This document shows, piece by piece, positions 57,637-64,000 of a DNA stretch of 64,000 nucleotides; positions within the stretch are counted from its first letter, which is position 1, and each line of letters starts with the position of its first letter. Position numbers and translations under genes: made by a program. The stretch is from Gelatoporia subvermispora B. Its lineage: Eukaryota; Basidiomycota; Agaricomycetes; Polyporales; Gelatoporiaceae. The notes below the pieces were generated by a model. The model searched no databases. It was not told the DNA's origin and saw nothing but the letters and a program-made list of their open reading frames with translations. The DNA lies in assembly GCA_000320605.2 (NCBI GenBank), contig KB445811.1, positions 124,001 through 188,000 on the forward strand, in the 5' to 3' direction.

Positions 57637-59019
57637 ATGGACGGCGACCGACGAAGACACAGCGACAATGCGGACGAACGCGCGCACCGACTGCCATCGT
57701 TCCAGGAGGTCCTTGCGCGCCGGACAAAGCCGCCGGTGGACTTGTTCATGTTCTAGTGAGTGCTCGTTTCTATGCACAAGTGCGCAGTCTGAACATTCCA
57801 TGGTTGTCCTCCCTACCTGGCTTCAATCACTTTTGATCCACACGTATAACAGTCTGTTCCTCCAGCGTGAGGGAGCGGAAGATATCCTAGACTTCTGGCT
57901 GGACGTACAGCAACATGAGAACCTATGTCGCGCATACTTCAAGGACGTGCGCAAATCAGGACGGGCCATCCGGGAAGACTGGCCGGAGTATTGGGACTAC
58001 GCACGCCGGCGAGGGTCGATATACGGTACCGTTGTGGGGCTCAACCCACAGACCGGCACGAAGCGTAGCACGACAAGCACTGGCGAGCTCTTCTCGGAGC
58101 AGGACAGGAACAACCTCGCGACAGTTAGCGACGAGAAGGCGCAGGGGCGGAGCCCAAGCCCGCGCATGCGCTCCGTCTCGCCCAACACGTATACACCTAA
58201 CACCGCCGTCGCGTCGGACCCGCCGCGCTCGACGACGCCGTTCTCGCTCTCGGGGCGCACGCCGACGATCTTCAAGCGCGCGTCGCGCGCACCAACCGTC
58301 ATCCCGCGCTCGTCCGCGATCACGAAGCAGGACCTGATTGCATCTGCAGAACGCATCTACTTCCGGTACCTATCGCCCGCGGGGAACACGATTGGCTCGG
58401 ACGAGAACCACGAGATTTACCTCCCGCCCGCGCTGCGCATCCACACGTTCCCGCTAAGCAGCACTGCAGAGCCCAAGAGCCAGAGCGAGCAGAGCCTCAT
58501 GGCACAGATCCCGGACATGTTCCACGCGCAGAAGGAGTACTGCTTCCGCGCGATGGAGCAGGACGCGTTTCCGCGCTTCCTCCGCTCGAAAGCGTTCGGG
58601 AACCTTACGCCCGTCTCTGCGCTCGTCCGGCTCATCGCGGGCCTCATTGTGCTCTGGATCGGCCTTGCTGTCGGGCTCTCGCTCATCTTCCTTGACGTGC
58701 ACCCCAAGTCCAAGCGATTTTTCGTAAGTGCCCCGCCGTTGTCATAGCCCCGATCACCCGCTCATCGTTCGTTTCTTGGTAGCTCTTCCTCCCCTTTGCC
58801 GTCGCGATACTTTTCCTCATCTCACATCAGTACGAGCTGGACCCAATTCTCGTCTTTTTCCTCCAGTCCGAATCCACGCCGTTCCGCACACTACGCATTC
58901 GCGAGCCGTATGTGAAGAAGCTGCTCGTTGGGCGCGCAATATGGGTCACCGTGCTCGTGTCTGCGTGTACAGTCGCGCTCACGATGATCTTCTGGGCCGT
59001 GCCCGGGCACCGGCTCTGA
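57637..59019 (+). CDS. RAX1: RGS-domain membrane protein, Rax1-like (polarity/bud-site)
   Basis: Membrane protein with an N-terminal regulator-of-G-protein-signalling fold; in yeast Rax1 marks old bud sites. Exons: 57637-57755, 57853-58723, 58783-59019; 408 aa. The RGS part includes LPSFQEVLARRTKPPVDLF, YLFLQREGAEDILDFWLDVQQHENLCR and the closing helices around SAERIYFRYLSPAG ... CFRAMEQDAFPRFLRSKAF, split by a long Ser/Pro/Thr-rich loop typical of the fungal homologues. The C-terminal half has three to four hydrophobic spans (LIVLWIGLAVGLSLIFL, LFLPFAVAILFLISH, IWVTVLVSACTVALTMIFW). Start is the ATG at 57637 that opens the conserved RGS helix. Regulated partner (a G-alpha protein) is not in the window. 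Confidence 0.85.
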
Positions 59020-59467
59020 CGCAGGCGTCGAGTGGTGCGAGGCGTGTATTATTATCTCGGGCTGTAAATGTAGAGACCTCGTATTCACGGGACTTCTGAC
59101 GGACTGCCATTCCCTAGTTTAGTTTTTTATTCCTTCAGATACCTATGAGACCACATTAGTTGCTCCGCTCATGTCTTTTACGCGTTCAGTATTCTACAGG
59201 CCCCCCCTTATACCCCTTACCCCCATCCACCCGCTGTCGCTCTTTCACACGTTTGATACCTCTCCTACCGACCTCCTGACCGCCGTGGAAATCTCCTTGA
59301 TATATGCCTAACGATACACGCGAGATGCCGTTTGTCTGGGCGTGCGTTAGATACCCGCGAAATCGAAAGTCTCGTACATATGCAGATATTCCATGAGATA
59401 TGCATTCGTGATGTAGTCCGAGTACATGGCGTGAATCGTGAAGTGCTAATAAATACGAGAATGGAGG
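59020..59467. other. Convergent 3' spacer, RAX1 and TMEM184-type genes
   Basis: About 450 bp, AT-rich, between convergent stop codons; no supported frame. Confidence 0.5.
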
Positions 59468-62125
59468 CTACGCCCAAGGGTTCTCGTCAGCGGGTATGTC
59501 ATGTAGGATGAATCGTGCGTGTCCTGGAGGCGTCGTTGCCCGTGCGATAGGTGTTCCACCAGAAGCATCATGGGATGCTGCCGCCTCTTCCACCGCTTGG
59601 TCTTCGGCCTCGAGTATGTCGTCCGCGTCGTCCACGTCTCCGACGCCAAGCACTGGCCTGTCCTCCACCTCCACCTCGCCCACCTCCCGTCTGTCCGCCT
59701 CTTCGTCCTCGACCACAAAGCCCCTCCGGAAGACCTTCTGTAGCCCTCCATTCCGGACAGCTGGCTCGCCCTTGCGTCGTTCGTGCGCCATGGCTTCCTC
59801 CGCTGCATGCCTATCCTCCACGACCAGGTCAACCGCGTCCGGCGGTAGTACTGGACGTTCTGTCTCCTCGCGTGGGGATGGAGGCGGTCTGTTCCTTGTA
59901 TTTGGGCTACCACTGGACGCAGGAGAGTGCGAGCCCGCTCGCGAGGGTGAAGAATGTGGCTCGGTCCGCGACAGCGTGCGTATGCGTGGTGACGTTACAT
60001 GTGCGTGCTGCTTCGACTTCGTCCACCCCATGTGCACCTCTCCTGCACGCGGGTCCGCCGCACGGTCGGCTTCCTTGTCAATGACGACCTCCCTTGTCTT
60101 GCCTTTCCTCCGAGACCCCTCCGACACGTCCGAGTCGTTTCGCTCGCGCACGGCGGCGCGGCGGAAGCCGCGGTCGACCGCACCGTATGCCCCGCGGGGC
60201 CTGCCCTTCCCAAGCACCCGCGCAGGACCGAGAATCGGCGAGAAGTATGCGCCGCGCTCGTCGCGCAGGATACGTTCCTCCTCGTCCCACATCGTCTTGC
60301 GCGCGTGCTCCGAGCTCACGTCAACCGCAGGGTAGAGGTAGTCTCCGAACACGTACTTGCGGCTATGGGCGAACAGCTCCTCGTCCGCGTCGTCCGGCTC
60401 GCCGAACGGCAGACCATAGTCCCCTTCAGCCTCGTCGCGTACGGCGAAGGGGCTCAGCCCGTCCTCAAAGCGTGGCGAGCGCAGGTCCACTGCGGTGTGC
60501 ACAACGTCCTCCGCCTGGTCCTGAAGCAGCGGCGCATACACCTCCTCATCATCGCCGTGCCCTGCGATGCGCTCCACGACACCGCCCGCGCCGCCATCAT
60601 GCGCCGTCCGGGGTAGCCAGTACTTGCGGCGGCCGCCCTGGGCATATCGGAGGCCTGCGCGGATGCGGCGGTCGCGTCCGGCGCCCTGGTGGATGTGGCC
60701 CTCGCTCGGCTCGAACGCACGGTAGTCCATGCCCTCGCCGCGCAGCGTGCGCTTGCAATCCTCGACGACGTCGCGCAGGCCGAACGCGTCACGAGCGGCA
60801 TACGCGAACGGCAACCGCGCAACGAACGTGGCGTGCGGGTCGACGTAGTCGCGTGGCGCGAACGCGTACATGTGCGCGAGCGCGAAGAACGGCATCTCGA
60901 AGCAGATAAGCATGTCCGAGAGCCCGAGCGAGATGTGCTCCCGATCCGTGTACGGCCCCAGCTTCGTGATTGCGCCCGCGGCGACCAGGATGGAGATAAA
61001 CAGGCCCTGCCAAAAGGAGAAGAACAGGATGCCCTTCACACAGAGGAATTTGGGCATCGGTCTGAGGGTTGGGACTCAATGTTAAGTGCTTGTGAGACAC
61101 CGCAATGAACACAAGACTGACCGGAATGGTTTTAAGTCCTCGTGGACGCACATCCAGAAAATGGCTAGGCAGTATAATGCCAAACAGATACTTATGTTGT
61201 ATATGATGCTGACATAGAGGTACCCAGAACTTGCGCGGAGATCGCCTTCGTTATATTTGCCCGTTATCTTGAGTATGACGGTGGCGACGGCTAAGATTGG
61301 CTTGACTTGGACGTATTCTATGTGATGAGGTTAGGAAAATTTCTCGGACCTATTTTCGCATCGACTCTCACGTATGATGCCACGCTTCAGGAAGAGGAAG
61401 GTATAAGGGTCGCTGGGATCGACTTCCCTCCAGAAAAGGTTTGTAGGAAACACGGGGTATTTTGGGGGTCGACCGTGGAGCAAGATGAGCATCGAGCGTT
61501 CTCCGCCAAGGTATCCTATGAGAAGACCGAAGAAACAGTAGATTACAAACGCCTGAAAATCCGTTAGTGCTTGTTACGCAGACTGAATGATAAGATATCT
61601 GGAGAGGGGGCGAGAGTCATTCTGTCTTGTCAGACCAGGCTGTTGTGAGATTACAACTCGAGACCGCTTTCATCCATACAATACAGTGCAGCATAAGCCT
61701 CTTAAACTATGTATAGTTTCCCTCGATATAAAAGTTGACCAAATGGCGGGTCGTATATCAAGTAAGAGTATTGGCACACGTACCTCATAAATATCTCGTA
61801 CAACATCAATGAAGAAAGCAGCTTGTAGTGACAACAAGGATATGAACGAAGATATCGCATATAGTGGTACCATCAGCATGATACGAACGACCATTCTAGA
61901 TCACGTAACGATTGGGTGGTCATCGTCATTCAGTCGAAGTGGCCAGAAGCAGGAGAAAGATCGGGCGAACCGTTGCAACATTGGCTTGCGATAGTTCTTC
62001 AAATGCAGGATAATGGACATTGCGGAGACTCCTGTCGCAATAATTGTCGATATTCCTGCCAGGAGTAGAGCAGCAAAGGGTAAGGCCGAGCCAGAGCCGC
62101 CAAAATGAGGAAGTGTAATGGTCAT
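59468..62125 (-). CDS. TMEM184 / organic solute transporter alpha-like membrane protein
   Basis: Seven-helix integral membrane protein of the Solute_trans_a family, found in vacuolar or plasma membranes of fungi; substrate unknown. Exons (minus): 62125-61971, 61895-61784, 61552-61372, 61317-61122, 61061-59468; 745 aa. Signature blocks: SIILHLKNYRKPMLQRMVVRIMLMVPLYAI, DVVRDIYEAFVIYCFFGLL, YLGGERSMLILLHGR, VQVKPILAVATVILK, and CVKGILFFSFWQGLFISILVAAG. After the last helix (LICFEMPFFALAHMYAFAP) a very long disordered cytosolic tail of over 450 residues follows, rich in R, E, D, P and S; homologues usually have shorter tails. Intron 2 is 231 nt. Shares a 559-bp upstream region with PEX19. Confidence 0.85.
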
Positions 62126-62684
62126 GGTGGTCGTGTGGTTGAACGAACGTCGTCCGAATTGCGTAGCAGAAATCGGCCGTGATAGATCCAGGAGAATGCT
62201 CGCCCTTTGTCCAGGTCCCTGCTGCGCTTGCTGCGTACGCAAGTCAAGAGCAGGTGGGCGCCGTTGGTCGTGCGCGTGAAGTCATGGAAGTTCCGAGCAG
62301 AGTGCAGACGCGCTCGAGGCACCTACCCGGTTCCGGCCCGCAGTCACTAGCGTCTGATCAAGGGCCATTACAAAGTTGTTCTATGGGCCTCTCATTTTGT
62401 TTCTTACTGGTAAGGGATTCGTTGAAACCGGTATTAGCAGCGTTTGAACCGGCTCCTTATAGTGCTTTGAGTGCAGTGGCGGACGACTTGTGCTTTGGTT
62501 CCGGTACAGCTTGCTCACGAATTTACTCTTAGGCCCGACCCGCATGCACTGACATTATCAACCCTGGATCCCGCTCAGATATATAACCTCCCACTCGGCT
62601 GCGCTCAGGGACTTTGAGCGGACGCCCCAACGAGATCAGCATCCAACGCTCGTGAAGCGCCTTACTCCTTGCACCGCAACTACC
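62126..62684. other. Shared upstream region of TMEM184-type gene and PEX19
   Basis: A 559-bp interval between divergent ATGs; holds both promoters. No supported frame and no obvious element. Confidence 0.45.
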
Positions 62685-63948
62685 ATGTCCACTTCCCAGA
62701 AGGCACGCGTGAATGATGTGGACGAAGACCTCGATGATTTGGATGGTTCGTGACCCCGACTGCGCCCTCGCTCGGCGACGCGACCACACTGGCTTACACC
62801 GCATGAAGCACAGATGTCCTTGAGCAGTTCAACAAAGCACCTGCACCCACAGAGAAGCCCCCCGTAGCTCCCTCTGGCCCTCAGCCATCCGCCAATGCCC
62901 AGCAACAGCCCTGCGCCCCGCCTGCGCTCGACCTCCCGGACGACTTCGCGTCCGAGCTCGCGCGGGGCATGGAATCGCTCATGCGCGAGATCGCCGCCGA
63001 GTCAGGGGTCGACCTCGACGACGGCCCGGGCGCGGCGGGCAACGGCGAGCGCCGCGCGCTGTCAGAGGAGGAGCAGAAGGAGCAGGAGCGTAGGTTCGCC
63101 GCCGCATGGGAGGCGATGCTCGTCGAGGGCATGAACGGGCGGATGGACCCCGACGGCATCTCGGGCTCAGACGCGGCGTCAGCGAAGGGCAAGGAGACCC
63201 CGGGCCAGGCGGGGAAGGCACCCGGCGCGGAGCAGCCTTTCCAGGAGACCATCCGGAAGGCGATGGACAAGCTCAAGGAGAGCGACTCCAACCTGCAGGT
63301 ATGTGCTCGTTCTCGTTTAGCGTGCCCTGCAATGAGTGCGCGTGTTCATTTAATCGTACTTTGTAGGCCGACGCCTCTGCAGGCTCAGCAGATTCGCTAG
63401 AAGCGCTGCTTGCACAGTTCGAGGGCCTCGCCGAGGGATCCGGCGAGAGTGAGGAGGAACTCCACGGCGTCTTGCAGACTATGATGGGCCACCTGATGAG
63501 CAAGGACGTGCTATACGAGCCTCTCAAAGAGCTACACGACAAGGTGCGTTACATTCCCCCTTACTTCCCATACTTCGAGGAACTCGGCGTGATCTGCGTC
63601 TAATATTACATATTCTAGTTCCCATCGTACTTGGAAGAGCATGGCTCCAAACTTGGTGCTGATGACAAGCGACGGTACGAGTCGCAGTACTCGACCGTAT
63701 CAAAGATCATAGCAGTCTTCGACGACCCATCGTATTCGGACGATGATCCCCTGAAAGGCGTACATATTGTCGAGTTGATGAACCAGGTACGTTTATTCCT
63801 CCCTTCGTACTCAGCCGTGGTTTTGAGCAGCATATAGATGCAAACGTATGGGTCACCACCAGCAGAAGTGATGGGTCCCATGCCACCGGGTATGGAGGTC
63901 GGAGCTGACGGGATGCCCAAGATTCCCGAGGGATGCACGATAGCATGA
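62685..63948 (+). CDS. PEX19: Peroxisomal membrane protein import receptor PEX19
   Basis: Cytosolic chaperone and shuttling receptor that binds peroxisomal membrane proteins and docks on Pex3. Exons: 62685-62745, 62814-63298, 63367-63543, 63619-63786, 63838-63948; 333 aa. It opens with an acidic Pex3-binding-type N-terminus (VNDVDEDLDDLDDVLEQF), followed by a Pro/Ala-rich stretch and an amphipathic helix (LARGMESLMREIAAESG). The C-terminal cargo-binding domain is recognised by LMSKDVLYEPLKELHDKFPSYLEEH and YEPLKEL-type packing, with the helix IIAVFDDPSYSDDDP. The protein ends PEGCTIA, so the last four residues CTIA form a CaaX farnesylation box, as in yeast and human PEX19. All introns are in phase; the gene is complete before the right edge. 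Confidence 0.93.
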
Positions 63949-64000
63949 TCTTGGTAGATCTATGTATGCGAATGTAGCTTATTATCGAGTGTAATTTCCC

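Noticed and set aside
60094..60909. 271-codon Arg/Pro-rich plus-strand frame
   Set aside because: Antisense to the GC-rich last exon of the TMEM184-type gene; composition is that of a shadow frame.
1..64000. CRISPR arrays, bacterial operons, ribosome binding sites, rRNA
   Set aside because: The window is clearly fungal nuclear DNA; the only short tandem repeats are the 18-nt coding repeat and the GAG microsatellite.

Overview
This window is nuclear DNA of a filamentous fungus, almost certainly a basidiomycete of the Agaricomycetes type. The support is: genes broken by many 47-70 nt GT-AG introns, GC-rich coding exons, short intergenic spaces, and gene families typical of mushroom-forming fungi (Tpo1-like and DHA2 MFS carriers, a ferric reductase, an OTT_1508-type deaminase, a membrane-anchored aspartic protease). 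I built the gene models by hand, joining exons through splice sites, reading phase and family motifs; exon joins are given in each entry.

Layout. 1-3020 (-): Zn2Cys6 transcription factor cut by the left edge. 4570-7266 (+): nucleoporin NDC1. 8270-10218 (+): Tpo1-like MFS carrier, convergent with a ferric reductase (12945-10628, -). 15517-14108 (-): RNase P/MRP subunit RPP1. 18515-16356 (-): anchored aspartic protease. 24996-19072 (-): P4-ATPase lipid flippase. 26983-28603 (+): secreted SMP-30-like lactonase, whose paralogue lies inverted at 43436-41820 (-). Between them are a 20-exon metacaspase (29810-32137, +), the checkpoint kinase CHK1 (34744-32328, -), an unknown conserved-looking gene (35942-35153, -), a 4.6 kb stretch of decayed repeats, and a dual-specificity phosphatase (40593-41297, +). 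46135-44565 (-): OTT_1508-like deaminase surrounded by decayed partial copies. 48465-47386 (-): intronless unknown protein. 49482-48740 (-): Ahp1-type peroxiredoxin. 53175-50821 (-): DHA2-type MFS carrier with a TA-flanked MITE just upstream. The right end is dense housekeeping: MED8, a mitochondrial HMG-box protein, NDUFA2, RAX1, a TMEM184-type membrane protein and PEX19.

The genes are mostly independent eukaryotic units, not operons. Divergent pairs sharing short promoters are MED8/HMG (440 bp), NDUFA2/RAX1 (250 bp) and TMEM184/PEX19 (559 bp). The accessory part is about 25-54 kb, where duplicated, decayed and transposon-derived sequence is concentrated. I found no rRNA, convincing tRNA, CRISPR array, or intact autonomous transposon. 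The most unusual signals are micro-exons (8, 12, 14, 18, 26 nt), three oversized introns (649, 539, 391 nt) in otherwise compact genes, the inverted lactonase pair, the deaminase copy cluster and the MITE.
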